Part shown: positions 32,512-41,338 of the stretch, piece by piece
How the letters are laid out: every line of letters begins with the position of its first letter
How positions within the stretch are numbered: the stretch's first letter is position 1
Assembly (NCBI RefSeq): GCF_900155685.1
Contig: NZ_LT732548.1
Location: 4,197,492 to 4,261,491 of the forward strand
Direction: 5' to 3'
Origin: Paenibacillus bouchesdurhonensis
GTDB taxonomy: Bacteria; Bacillota; Bacilli; Paenibacillales; Paenibacillaceae
Length of the DNA stretch: 64,000 nt
Notes under the pieces: model-generated
The model's database searches: none
Told to the model about the DNA's origin: nothing
What the model saw: the letters and a program-made list of their open reading frames with translations, nothing else
Translations under genes and position numbers: made by a program

Positions 32512-32828
32512 AAAAAATTAGCCGCCAACTGTGTTGCCTGCATAAAGTCCGCTCCTTTGAGTGCCTGGATGTGATCAGCCGTTACCCCTGCAGCTGCAGC
32601 TGCTACCGCAATTTGATACGACATTGTAAAAGCGCGAATAGGAGCAGCAAGAGACTCCTCTGGATCAATTTGACGAGCGACCTTCACGCAGACAAGCAAC
32701 TCTGTTCCGTTCAACTTGTCAAAATCGAAATGGAGTTCCTTTATCTCTTGACCCTCGAAAGTAATAGGACGCTGAAGTGTATACTTATTTTCATCTTCTT
32801 TAGCAACTGTTTTTTTCTGTTCTGACAT
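32496..32828 (-). CDS. Tail assembly chaperone (E type)
   Basis: The 110-residue protein resembles P2 gpE/Mu gp41-type chaperones: TLQRPITFEGQEIKELHFDF, a LVCVKVARQIDP segment, and a helical end with AAGVTADHIQALKGADFMQA. It lies between tube and tape-measure genes, the expected place. Its last codons contain the slippery site. Confidence 0.88.
   Translation of the reverse strand: MSEQKKTVAKEDENKYTLQRPITFEGQEIKELHFDFDKLNGTELLVCVKVARQIDPEESLAAPIRAFTMSYQIAVAAAAAGVTADHIQALKGADFMQATQLAANFLMGRG
32511..32517 (-). promoter_or_regulatory. Slippery heptamer T TTT TTA for -1 frameshifting
   Basis: In the chaperone frame the codons AAT TTT TTA give T TTT TTA, a canonical X XXY YYZ slippery site, 5 codons before the in-frame stop. 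Slipping by -1 joins the 110-codon frame to the 70-codon extension. Confidence 0.8.
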
Positions 32829-32843
32829 CTTTATATCCTCCCT

Positions 32844-33362
32844 TTATAGTCCGAGATTTTCCCGAACTTTTGCAAGATAATCCACGCCATCAATTATGCA
32901 GATGAAGTTAAATTTATCGATTTCCACAACCGTCTCACCGTCATATAGAATCTTGATGTATGTCACTTCTAACTCGTTAGAGTTGTCCATGGTAGCACCA
33001 ACGGCCAGGCTTCCAAGGGGTGTGTTTTTAGGCAGCCCGCGAATAGTTACTCTTATCGGAATCTGATCATACATTCCGGCAGCGGAATTGTGAGACTGAA
33101 TCGAACCTCTAAAGTCGATGTGTTGAGATTCTTGGCGAGCCAGCTTGAAGTTAAGTCGTTCAAGCACCCTCCAGTTAATCGTTGCAGACATGGATGCGAA
33201 TTGTCCGATTGTCGGGCTTTCGATCTCCCCTGCGATGCCAGCGCCGCTGATCGTCTCAGACAGCGACTCTAAATCAGGCAAATCCACATCGGCCACACCC
33301 ATGTATTCACTGCCATTTCGGTAGGCCATGAAGTTATTTAGTTTCTCTGGTATTTGCTTCAA
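32844..33362 (-). CDS. Major tail tube protein
   Basis: The 172-residue protein matches the P2 FII-type tube protein: EKLNNFMAYRNGSEYMGVAD, DLPDLESLSETISGAGIAGE and the LEVTYIKILYDGETVVEID strand pair. It forms the inner tube of the contractile tail. It follows the sheath gene. Confidence 0.92.
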   Translation of the reverse strand: MKQIPEKLNNFMAYRNGSEYMGVADVDLPDLESLSETISGAGIAGEIESPTIGQFASMSATINWRVLERLNFKLARQESQHIDFRGSIQSHNSAAGMYDQIPIRVTIRGLPKNTPLGSLAVGATMDNSNELEVTYIKILYDGETVVEIDKFNFICIIDGVDYLAKVRENLGL

Positions 33363-33380
33363 CTTTCATCCCTCCTTAGC

Positions 33381-34817
33381 TTAGATCGAGCCGAGATAGC
33401 TGGCGTCGTATTCAACGGTATACTCCATTTCCTGAGCAGGAGATGGGGGCGTTATATATGTTCGGAATTTAAGCTTTCCGTTTGCTACTTGATCAGGAGG
33501 ATTATCCTCTTTGTTAAATTCGACGCGACCGCCCAGGATATACCCGCTGGCCATCAGGCCATTAAGTCGGATGTTTAGAGAATCGACCACAGCCTCGACC
33601 AGCCGTTTATTAGCTGGCTCATCCACATATGCCCACTGAGTTAGAATAATGGTGTTATTCCACCAGTCGAACATTCGACGCACCGGAATAAATGCGTTTT
33701 GAGGATCGATCAGTTCGGGATACGCACCAGTCCGATTTCCCCAAGCCTTAAATCCGCCGATGAAGTTTATAGCTGTCACGATTCCCTCGCTATTTATAAC
33801 CTCTGCATCATCGGGACCGAGTGCTACAGGCTTACCGTCCTCCGCTACAACACCATCGATTTGGAGCGTCTTGTTGGATGGTGATCGGTAAGGCACGCCG
33901 TCGCTCTCTTTATCCAACTGACAGATAACTCCGGCCAACTGGGTTGAATAGCGGAATGTACGGCCTGATTTTGTCACTTTCGGCCAGGAGACGACCTGAT
34001 TTTTGCTCGTATACTGGTTTTGTTCCTTCCATTCTCCGATCTCGGTATACCTCAAATTCGCTGGGACATCAGTAATGGCCATTGCATTAAAATGGCCATT
34101 TATTTTAGCTGACTTCGCGGTCATCACGGCTGCAACGGTCGGATCGTGTGAGAAGCCAGGCGCTAGAATCAGCCCAGGAATAACTCGCAACAACGGAAAT
34201 ACCTTTTTAATCAATTCCAATCCAGTAGCAACGCCATTACTATCAGTGCCGCCAATAATATCAACAGCTGCAACAACGCTCGGATCAAGTACGTCATATT
34301 CGACACTGACCGAATCCGATGGAGTAATAGCCCCGCCAGACATTACAGAGATAACTGCTTTCCCAACCTCGTTAAATGTCAGTGCATAGTCCGTATCAAG
34401 CACGTATTCCGTCCCTGAACCACCTGTGGACTGAACTTTAACGCTGCTCAGGATAATCCCTTCATCCTCGATCACAGCCCGACCAGCCGAAAATGTAACT
34501 GTTTTGGACGACACTGCTTTTTTGTGAGTAGCAGGGTCTAAAACATTGATAAATACCGCTGGAGATTGCCTGTAAAGACGAAAATGCGAGTAAGCAAATT
34601 CGCATAATGTATAGCTATTCCAGTCATCAGAGCTGCCAAAAGACCTGACAAACTGCTCCCAGCTCTCGATGAGCAGCGGCACGTTAACAGGATAAGTACT
34701 GTTGCGCGACAGGCTAACTGGCGCCGTGCCAATTACAACAGGGATTGTAGCAATTTGGGACACTGGTGTAAGGGTCTGGGGCTGTATTTCAGTAACGTAA
34801 ATTCCGTGGCGTTCCAT
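33381..34817 (-). CDS. Tail sheath protein
   Basis: The 478-residue protein has the contractile-tail sheath pattern: RHGIYVTEIQPQTLTPVSQI at the start, VPLLIESWEQFVRSFG, the SHDPTVAAVMTAKSAKING segment, WPKVTKSGRTFRYSTQLAG and a C-terminal YTVEYDASYLGSI. Its presence defines a myovirus. The start at 34817 follows an AAGGAAGTG site. Confidence 0.95.
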   Translation of the reverse strand: MERHGIYVTEIQPQTLTPVSQIATIPVVIGTAPVSLSRNSTYPVNVPLLIESWEQFVRSFGSSDDWNSYTLCEFAYSHFRLYRQSPAVFINVLDPATHKKAVSSKTVTFSAGRAVIEDEGIILSSVKVQSTGGSGTEYVLDTDYALTFNEVGKAVISVMSGGAITPSDSVSVEYDVLDPSVVAAVDIIGGTDSNGVATGLELIKKVFPLLRVIPGLILAPGFSHDPTVAAVMTAKSAKINGHFNAMAITDVPANLRYTEIGEWKEQNQYTSKNQVVSWPKVTKSGRTFRYSTQLAGVICQLDKESDGVPYRSPSNKTLQIDGVVAEDGKPVALGPDDAEVINSEGIVTAINFIGGFKAWGNRTGAYPELIDPQNAFIPVRRMFDWWNNTIILTQWAYVDEPANKRLVEAVVDSLNIRLNGLMASGYILGGRVEFNKEDNPPDQVANGKLKFRTYITPPSPAQEMEYTVEYDASYLGSI

Positions 34818-34818
34818 A

Positions 34819-35112
34819 CTAAACACTTCCTTCCTGTTCGGCTAATACCGCTTGATACGCTGCGTAAAGAGGCGAGCCAACTTCATTTAATTCGCCGCGC
34901 CGTTTTGTAAATTCGGAAACAGGCAAAAATAAAGAGCGCATCGCCGGGATACGCTCCAAATCCTTTTCCATATATTTAGGCACGCCATCTTTAAAAACTG
35001 AGTAGGTCGCAACTTTAGGCAACGGAGGGCCAAGATAAATAATCGCCTCAGTCGGCCCTGGTTCAGTGCGAGACTTCTTTACGGCCGCACTTGCTGGTTT
35101 CTCTTTACTCAC
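34819..35112 (-). CDS. Hypothetical protein beside the sheath gene
   Basis: A 97-residue protein with a basic, Pro-rich first part and the segment IIYLGPPLPKVATYSVFKDGVP, followed by ERIPAMRSLFLPVSEFTKRR. Genes of this kind are regularly found just before the sheath gene in contractile-tail phages of Firmicutes; the role is not known to me. It directly abuts the tail completion gene. Confidence 0.65.
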   Translation of the reverse strand: MSKEKPASAAVKKSRTEPGPTEAIIYLGPPLPKVATYSVFKDGVPKYMEKDLERIPAMRSLFLPVSEFTKRRGELNEVGSPLYAAYQAVLAEQEGSV

Positions 35113-35580
35113 TTAAAAATCAACCTCCTGTTGGATCGCCGGAAGCGTCCAATTAGTTTCGACAGCCCCAAAGTAGTAAGGATGCAAATCCTCATCGTCG
35201 TAGACACTCCAGTCGCAGGGGTAATCGATCCTGAATTGTTTATTTACTATCCGTTTGGATAATAGGTGTGTCCGGATGCGCTGCAGTACATTCAGCACAA
35301 TCTTATTTCCTTGACGGTCGTGCTGCTCGTCGTATATACCAGCGAGCAGGATTACTCTGGAACTTTCCGGATCTCCTTCTGACTGAGCGCCCCCGTCCGT
35401 TACCCGGACAATGATATATGGAAAATGCTCGGAGTCGTCTTCTTCCACCTTTGCAGGCAAGGACTGAGGATAAATGTTCATTGGTGCAGGCTCTCCCCCT
35501 GCATTCAACGTTTCAAACCCCGCAAACAAAGCCTCTAATTCTGCAACTAGAGCGTCTTGAAGCAAATATGGTGTTGACAT
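35113..35580 (-). CDS. Tail completion/terminator-type protein
   Basis: A 155-residue protein with a start at 35580 behind GGAGGGG. The beta-alpha pattern (FPYIIVRVTDGGAQSEGDPE, VILLAGIYDEQ, KIVLNVLQRIRTHLLSK) fits small tail terminator proteins (gp17/U type), which cap the tail before head joining. The place, between gpZ and the sheath, supports this. The family label is tentative. Confidence 0.65.
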   Translation of the reverse strand: MSTPYLLQDALVAELEALFAGFETLNAGGEPAPMNIYPQSLPAKVEEDDSEHFPYIIVRVTDGGAQSEGDPESSRVILLAGIYDEQHDRQGNKIVLNVLQRIRTHLLSKRIVNKQFRIDYPCDWSVYDDEDLHPYYFGAVETNWTLPAIQQEVDF

Positions 35581-36128
35581 CAATTCCCCTCCAATGTTCG
35601 CTTGATTTCGTGCTGCAGCCTCTTGTTGTAAGTCTCGACAGCCTGCTTTTCAACGAAATCGCGGACTTCTTTATTGTTTACCATTTGAGGCACAGGAGGG
35701 CCGAACAAGCGCTGGATCGGAAGCCTACTCTTAGATGTACGCCTAAATGCTTTAACGCCATTTATACTGGCGACAAACCCGCGCATGATTTCCTTCAAGG
35801 AGCCTTGTTTCTTAACAGCAGCCTTGAATTTTCTCGGGCGAGAATTGGGATTGCTGGCGTTGATACGAAACTTTTCCAGCCCGATACTACCACTTTTTGA
35901 AGTAGCCGCAGCTGTTAGCGATCCCCGAGAGGCTTTAATGACAGTAAAGGTCTGATTAACATCCTTCGCTTTTATTCTATATACCTCTCTAGCTTTTTTG
36001 TTCGCATTGGTTCTTACGCCGCTGGCAGCACGATTAAGCGCCCGATAGATTACCACGGGCGCTTTTTTAGAGTACTGTCCTAGCCGCTTCTCGACCTTTT
36101 TAATTTCTTTTGAAGTTATCTTGATCAT
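35580..36128 (-). CDS. Minor tail protein Z-like
   Basis: The 182-residue basic protein resembles lambda gpZ: YRALNRAASGVRTNANKKA, a VYRIKAKDVNQTFTVIKASR strand, KRLFGPPVP-like QRLFGPPVPQMVNNKEV, and a helical end. gpZ links the tail tip or terminator to the head-tail interface. It overlaps the upstream gene by 4 bases. Confidence 0.8.
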   Translation of the reverse strand: MIKITSKEIKKVEKRLGQYSKKAPVVIYRALNRAASGVRTNANKKAREVYRIKAKDVNQTFTVIKASRGSLTAAATSKSGSIGLEKFRINASNPNSRPRKFKAAVKKQGSLKEIMRGFVASINGVKAFRRTSKSRLPIQRLFGPPVPQMVNNKEVRDFVEKQAVETYNKRLQHEIKRTLEGN

Positions 36129-36451
36129 GATCCAGTCCGCTTAAGAGTGATGGTATACATAGCATCGTCCTCCTGCACATCTGCTACCTTAAATGTCCGC
36201 TTATCTACCTTCATATCGGCATCAATAACGGGCTTTTTAGGCAAGCTTGATTTAAGCACATGAAACAAAAAAGAGGCGCTATAAACGCCGTCTGTGGGGT
36301 TGTTCGTTAAGCTGCGCCTTTTTTGCAACAGATCATCATCGACGATTATTTCAACTGCTTTATTGTCGATTAGGCGAACTTCTGCGAATTCTTCTAAATT
36401 CATAAAGACATTCTTGGCATCCTTGGCCAATTGGTCTTTAAAGTTGGACAT
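36125..36451 (-). CDS. Head-tail joining protein, FII-type
   Basis: A 108-residue protein starting MSNFKDQLAKDAKNVFMNLE, with EFAEVRLIDNKAVEIIVDDD and a C-terminal MYTITLKR. The pattern resembles lambda gpFII and related head-tail joining proteins. It lies between the SAP/HeH-domain protein and gpZ. Confidence 0.7.
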   Translation of the reverse strand: MSNFKDQLAKDAKNVFMNLEEFAEVRLIDNKAVEIIVDDDLLQKRRSLTNNPTDGVYSASFLFHVLKSSLPKKPVIDADMKVDKRTFKVADVQEDDAMYTITLKRTGS

Positions 36452-36839
36452 TCAGATCACCATTTGTCAATTGGTTGTGGTACCATTCCTCATATCTGGC
36501 GACTCGCTCCTCTTCCTTGCCAGACGGATCGATTTCCAACTCTTTAAGTCGGGCCTTCTGCTCATCGGCTTTAAGTTTGGCGAATTGCTCTACAGAAAGC
36601 GGAAGACCGAAAAGAGGCAGTTGACCGTTGTCCAAATTTGAGTCAGGTTCCGGAACAGTTCCTGGACTACCCTTCTCCTCATCATTGTCAACTGGTTGGA
36701 TATCTGGAGCTGCTTCACAAACCCCTAGAGACAGCAACCGCCGTTCTTCAACCTCGTCTAATTTAGGGATAATCTCCCCCGATTTATACGTCCGGCCACC
36801 CGTCAGTACCTTCTGATTCTCTTTAACTTTTAATCTCAT
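36438..36839 (-). CDS. Head protein with HeH/SAP-like end
   Basis: A 133-residue protein starting at 36839 behind AGGAGGTG. Residues 1 to 45 form a short beta domain (MRLKVKENQKVLTGGRTYKSG), a flexible acidic linker follows, and residues 85 to 125 (FAKLKADEQKARLKELEIDP) look like a HeH/SAP-type two-helix motif. The linker contains QLPLF, which resembles a clamp-binding peptide, probably by chance in a structural protein. It sits directly after the capsid gene. Confidence 0.65.
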   Translation of the reverse strand: MRLKVKENQKVLTGGRTYKSGEIIPKLDEVEERRLLSLGVCEAAPDIQPVDNDEEKGSPGTVPEPDSNLDNGQLPLFGLPLSVEQFAKLKADEQKARLKELEIDPSGKEEERVARYEEWYHNQLTNGDLNVQL

Positions 36840-36849
36840 GTGGCACCTC

Positions 36850-37902
36850 CTACACCTGAGCGACGAACCAGCCGTCAACATCTTCTGGAATTGGGATTGG
36901 ACGAGTACTCAACCGAATCATTCGAGCATCGCTATTTTGATCTGACCACGATTTTGGAATCCGAGTACCCTCGTAGGTATGGAATTGACCGTCGGGCTCC
37001 ATTTGAGTCACAGCGCCATAAGAAAAGCCGCCCAAGTTAGGACGGCACAGGATAACATGATCGTCAGGAATATACGGTTGTTCGTTGCCGTCGTCATCAA
37101 TGAACCAATCATTGTAAGTGTACATTTCCATGCCAAGCTCTGGAAGACGGCCGACAAACGTAAGGGCCTCATTGATAACGTTAGGATTCATCAGAGCAAG
37201 CGTAGCATTCTGCTGATCTACCAGTTTCTGAATTTCTGGATCCTGTCTGAAATCCTCCCAGGCGCTTTCTCCGAAAATGACCATGATAGGAGCAATTCCG
37301 GACTTTTTAATAACTTCAAGGCGCCATGCCTTCAAATTTCTAAGCTTCTTGCCAGCGGATCCGCTATCACCCCATCTGTCAGCACCTGCCAAGGTCACTT
37401 TGTTATCGAAACCAAAGTCAATGACGTCCTCGACATACTCCGAGTCTAGTTTATCGATAAAACCCTTCACGATGATCGGCCTGCCAAGAAATAATTCTCT
37501 TGCCATCCATTCGATACGACGAGCGTTCATATCTTCGAGTTCAGATAGGTCTTTTGCAAGCATTTCAGCCTGTCGCTGCGCCGGCGTACGCTGGCTAAAC
37601 ACATTTTCTCCCATACCCCGGGTCATAAGGTCATCCACAGTTAAAATACGCTGTGGAGCGATTTTCGGCGCCCTGTACTCTTTGGTTTTGTAACCATCAC
37701 GCGCGACCGTAATACCGCCTACACGCGGCGCAACAAACGGAGCCATCGGACGCTTGCCCTTCTTATAATCAAAGATTACATTCTCTGTTACGAACGTTTC
37801 TTCCCCGGGGAAAAAAGTTTTAGTGAAGAATTTCCGTAGCGGCATTGTTTTTTGAATTGCCGCGAGCATTGTCGTTGTTCTGTACAAATCCAGATTTAGC
37901 AT
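36850..37902 (-). CDS. Major capsid protein, lambda gpE type
   Basis: The 350-residue protein matches the phage major capsid protein E family: LYRTTTMLAAIQKTMPLRKF, FDYKKGKRPMAPFVAPRVGG, the RQAEMLAKDLSELEDMNARR segment, and LCRPNLGGFSYGAVT. It forms the icosahedral shell. It follows the decoration protein gene, as D and E do in lambda. Confidence 0.95.
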   Translation of the reverse strand: MLNLDLYRTTTMLAAIQKTMPLRKFFTKTFFPGEETFVTENVIFDYKKGKRPMAPFVAPRVGGITVARDGYKTKEYRAPKIAPQRILTVDDLMTRGMGENVFSQRTPAQRQAEMLAKDLSELEDMNARRIEWMARELFLGRPIIVKGFIDKLDSEYVEDVIDFGFDNKVTLAGADRWGDSGSAGKKLRNLKAWRLEVIKKSGIAPIMVIFGESAWEDFRQDPEIQKLVDQQNATLALMNPNVINEALTFVGRLPELGMEMYTYNDWFIDDDGNEQPYIPDDHVILCRPNLGGFSYGAVTQMEPDGQFHTYEGTRIPKSWSDQNSDARMIRLSTRPIPIPEDVDGWFVAQV

Positions 37903-37916
37903 ATGTTTTGTCCCCC

Positions 37917-38315
37917 TTAACCTTCATAAGCTTGAGCATCTTTAATAAAAATGCCCAGCATGCGCAAACGCTCTTCGTGCTTATCCGCAGTGTCAGAGCC
38001 ACCAAAAATAAGTGCTTGACGATTAAACGAACCGGAGCTATATGCCGTTGTGACGATATCATCGGTCGCCCCAGCGCCCCCGGTGTCGATCGTATCCGTC
38101 AAAATTGAGTCAGCCAATTGACTCCCATCATCTTTCGTGCTGTCTACAATTACAGCTAGATCGTCATCAGTGATAATTCCGACAACTGTCCCGCGCTGCA
38201 ACACACCCTGACCAGCCTTAAGTGTGACTGCCTTTATGTCCGTTGGATGTTTCGTGTCGTAAAACAGATTATCCGGCGTCGTCGAACCAAAATTATCATT
38301 CCACAAGTTTGCCAT
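37917..38315 (-). CDS. Head decoration protein, gpD-like
   Basis: The 132-residue protein resembles lambda-type head decoration proteins: KAVTLKAGQGVLQRGTVVGI, and an end with EERLRMLGIFIKDAQ. It would trim the capsid surface. It starts on the last base of the protease/scaffold gene and precedes the capsid gene. Confidence 0.85.
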   Translation of the reverse strand: MANLWNDNFGSTTPDNLFYDTKHPTDIKAVTLKAGQGVLQRGTVVGIITDDDLAVIVDSTKDDGSQLADSILTDTIDTGGAGATDDIVTTAYSSGSFNRQALIFGGSDTADKHEERLRMLGIFIKDAQAYEG

Positions 38316-39463
38316 TATTTCGTCAACTCCGTTCCGCCTCTACGGGCATTCATTGCATTTGCGATAGCATCAATATTTGCGCTTTCCTGAACCTTCTTCT
38401 GATCCGCGTCCGAAGGAGAATTTTCTGGTTTTACCCCTCCGTTATTCTGCAGCTCTTGCTGGCGAGCTTGAATAAACACCTCGCCGCGCCCGGCGTCCTC
38501 TTTAAGGGCCATGAATGCCAGCTTGCCAGCATCCATCGGCTCCTCATACTTAGCCTTGTTTACCAACTCCGGAGAAACAGTGTTAGAAATCTCGTCGATT
38601 TCTTTCATACGATTCCGCTCGGTTTCAACTGCATTTTTAACAGCCTGCTCGACGAGTTGGTTACATAACTGAGGGTACTCATTTTTAAGTTCTTCGATAT
38701 TTGTGATAGGCACGCCGTCACTCTCCTTTTGATTTTCGTTTTTTGAACCTTGTTGGGCAACATTTTGGGGCGATTGCAGGGACTGTATTAACCCAGGTGC
38801 AGATGTAAAAGTAGGACGGGTATTAAACCCGGATAGATCATGAGCGATCGAGTTAACAACTACGAAACGGTTATCTTTCGTCATGCTAGCCTCGACAATT
38901 ACATCATCCATAATCTCGTCCACAAAGCCCTCAGCCATTGCTTCTTCTGCTGTCATCCATTTCTCTTGATCCATCAGAGCTGATAATTCTTCAGCTGTTC
39001 GACCTGTTTTGCTGATATAACCATTGATGATGCTCGACTTTACGGTATCCAGCACATCTCCTACCTTCTCTAGGTCCTTCTTGTTGTAGTACCCCATCAA
39101 CCCTGCCAGAGGATCGTGCACCATTATAGTCGCATTACTCCAAGCCTTCACGATGTCACAAGCAGCCAGAAGGATCGTGGCAGCACTCGCAGCTACACCT
39201 TCGATTATCCCAGTCACCTTAGCGGGGTGGGCTTTCAATTGTGCGTAAATTGCGTTAGCTGCAAAGACATCGCCGCCGCCGGAATTAATTCTCATAACCA
39301 GATGACTAATGTTGCCGAGCGCTTTAAGGTCTTTGGTAAACTGGTTGGCATAAATACCTTCTCCTTCATCGGCCCACCAGGGCTTTGACGATGCGATTTG
39401 ACCGTATAGGATTAATTCCCCTTCGGTTTCGCTGATATTTCGGAATTCCCAAAAATTATTCAT
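38315..39463 (-). CDS. ClpP-type head maturation protease with scaffold tail
   Basis: The 382-residue protein has a ClpP/SppA-like protease domain in residues 1 to 190: RINSGGGDVFAANAIYAQL, the catalytic Ser in GVAASAATILLAA and the His in TIMVHDPLAG. The C-terminal half, Gln/Glu-rich and helical (LRQQ-like, with QNVAQQGSKNENQK), is a probable scaffold, as in lambda gpC/Nu3. It overlaps the portal gene by 8 bases. Confidence 0.92.
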   Translation of the reverse strand: MNNFWEFRNISETEGELILYGQIASSKPWWADEGEGIYANQFTKDLKALGNISHLVMRINSGGGDVFAANAIYAQLKAHPAKVTGIIEGVAASAATILLAACDIVKAWSNATIMVHDPLAGLMGYYNKKDLEKVGDVLDTVKSSIINGYISKTGRTAEELSALMDQEKWMTAEEAMAEGFVDEIMDDVIVEASMTKDNRFVVVNSIAHDLSGFNTRPTFTSAPGLIQSLQSPQNVAQQGSKNENQKESDGVPITNIEELKNEYPQLCNQLVEQAVKNAVETERNRMKEIDEISNTVSPELVNKAKYEEPMDAGKLAFMALKEDAGRGEVFIQARQQELQNNGGVKPENSPSDADQKKVQESANIDAIANAMNARRGGTELTK

Positions 39464-41069
39464 CCTCTTTGTTCACCCCCTTCCCCGGAATAAATAACTT
39501 CTCTGTTGCCGATGTAGAGAAGCCAGCCTTCTCCAAAGCCTCATTTTCAATTTGAAGCTGCTGAACGTTTGTCCAGAAATCGCTGCCGTTATTTTCTATT
39601 GCTTCCCGTTCGTGAGTGCTCAGTCCCATCTTGATTTTTAATATCGATGCCTGTGCCTCTTTAACAGGGTCAAGTTGTCCTGGAGCCGGGCCGTTCCACT
39701 CTGCCTTACACCATGCTTTTCGAATTCTAGGGTCGCCAAAGAACCCGGGCGCACGAACACGACCGAGTGCAACAGCTTCTGCAAGCCACTCCTCATAAAT
39801 CGGCTGACAAAACTCTTTTGCCGTCCACTGTCGGCGCATACGGAACATTTTCCAAGCTTCGAGCAATGCGGCCCGTGACGCCGAATAAGACGATTGAAAA
39901 TTTTTAAGTAATAGTTCGTAAGGTATCTCGAGCGCAGCTCCCACATAAAGGCAAAGAGATCGTACAAACGGGTCGAAGTTGGCATTTGGTCGCTTTGGAT
40001 CGGCGATTTGAATCTCTTCGTCTTGCCCAAGGATGTTGATAGCCCCAGGACCCATCTCATAGTTATTTTGGTCTTCTGCTGCCACTTGTTGATCAAGAGG
40101 GATCATTGATCCCATTGGATTTTCTGTCGTCGTTCCGGTAGTTTTTATGAAAATCGTAAACATAGCAGATATTACTGCCGCCATAAGTTCGGCCTCGGTA
40201 TAACGTGTTATCTGCTTCAGCGTCTCGATTACTGGCGCCAATAACGGCACGCCTCTACGTTGCTCGGCCCGTTCCGCGTCCATAAGGTGAATGACATTGG
40301 GTCGTCCGGTGCGTTGTCCATATGCTTCGATCCTAACCCATTTCCGCATCTTCCCGCTGGTGTAGTCGGTGGCATAAGTGTTCGCAATATGATAGGCAAC
40401 GAGTGCGCCATCGTCATCAATTTCTACTCCAGAGTAGATGCGGTTACCGTTCGAAGCCGTCGCCTCTACGGAAGTGCCTAAAACGCCGTTTCCTTGCGGA
40501 GTACATACTCGATCCCCCTCGATAAGGTGGATGCGTAAACCATAAGGCATATACGGTTTTCTTTCCGCTTGTTTAAAAACTGTAAAAGAGTCTCCATTCA
40601 TTAGCATTCCAAGAAAGGCAATGCCCTGCTGGTCATAAAAATCATTCATCCTGACGGCATCTGAATGCTTTGATTCCGCCCAAAGGTTAAACTCCTCCTC
40701 CACATGGCCACACCAAGCGTCAGCTTCTTCAGTCGTGAGCCCAAGCAGTTCGGCGTTTATCCTTGCTTTTAGCCGTAGTCCAGGGCCGATAACATTTGTT
40801 TTTGTAGTCTTAAGTGCTGCTGCACCAAGTGGACCATTCATGTATAGGTCACGGGACCGGCTCCGCAGCGTGTCAAGGTTGGGGTCAATATCATCTCTCG
40901 GGTTTTTAGCTGACGTTATCCAACCCCGCATACTCTTCTTTTGCTGACTGGCTCCCCCTTGCTCATAACCATTGATGACACGAGTAACCTGGCGAGCTGC
41001 CGCACGCCTCATCCCGGCCTCTGGGTTAAAAAATGAAACGAAACGATCTGTGATATTAATAGCGTCCAC
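39456..41069 (-). CDS. Portal protein, lambda gpB type
   Basis: The 537-residue protein matches lambda-family portals: RGWITSAKNPRDDIDPNLDT, LRSRSRDLYMNGPLGAAALK, VIHLMDAERAEQRRGVPLLA and a DEEIQIADPKRPNANFDPFV segment. It forms the dodecameric ring for DNA passage. It follows the gpW-like gene and terminase. Confidence 0.95.
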   Translation of the reverse strand: MDAINITDRFVSFFNPEAGMRRAAARQVTRVINGYEQGGASQQKKSMRGWITSAKNPRDDIDPNLDTLRSRSRDLYMNGPLGAAALKTTKTNVIGPGLRLKARINAELLGLTTEEADAWCGHVEEEFNLWAESKHSDAVRMNDFYDQQGIAFLGMLMNGDSFTVFKQAERKPYMPYGLRIHLIEGDRVCTPQGNGVLGTSVEATASNGNRIYSGVEIDDDGALVAYHIANTYATDYTSGKMRKWVRIEAYGQRTGRPNVIHLMDAERAEQRRGVPLLAPVIETLKQITRYTEAELMAAVISAMFTIFIKTTGTTTENPMGSMIPLDQQVAAEDQNNYEMGPGAINILGQDEEIQIADPKRPNANFDPFVRSLCLYVGAALEIPYELLLKNFQSSYSASRAALLEAWKMFRMRRQWTAKEFCQPIYEEWLAEAVALGRVRAPGFFGDPRIRKAWCKAEWNGPAPGQLDPVKEAQASILKIKMGLSTHEREAIENNGSDFWTNVQQLQIENEALEKAGFSTSATEKLFIPGKGVNKEDE

Positions 41070-41089
41070 CCCCTTTCAAAAAACAAAAT

Positions 41090-41326
41090 TTAAAAATCCC
41101 GCGGAATTATGCCGAATGTTTTATTCCGGCCCTTCCCTTGGGATACAGCTTCTTCAGCAGCTATTTCTTTTTCGAGGTACTTAATCATTCTGGCTATTTC
41201 AGATAGATTTGCTCGCGTCAAATTTTTTCCGGAAATAGAGTATGACTGAGCTCCGCTTAAAATAGCTGCCTCGCATGCAATGTACTGAGAATAACGTATC
41301 TTCAATTCACTCAATCTGCTGCTCAC
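41090..41326 (-). CDS. Head-tail connector, gpW-like
   Basis: A 78-residue protein, helical at the start (LSELKIRYSQYIACEAAILS), then SYSISGKNLTRANLSEIARM and a KYLEKEIAAEE helix. This resembles gpW/DUF6148-type connector proteins found between terminase and portal in lambda-like phages. AGGGGGA-like sequence precedes the start. Confidence 0.8.
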   Translation of the reverse strand: MSSRLSELKIRYSQYIACEAAILSGAQSYSISGKNLTRANLSEIARMIKYLEKEIAAEEAVSQGKGRNKTFGIIPRDF

Positions 41327-41338
41327 TAAAATCCCCCT

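Noticed and set aside
36438..36839. QLPLF in a head-module protein as a clamp-binding peptide
   Set aside because: The protein is encoded after the capsid gene and has a structural role. With so short a pattern a chance match is likely.
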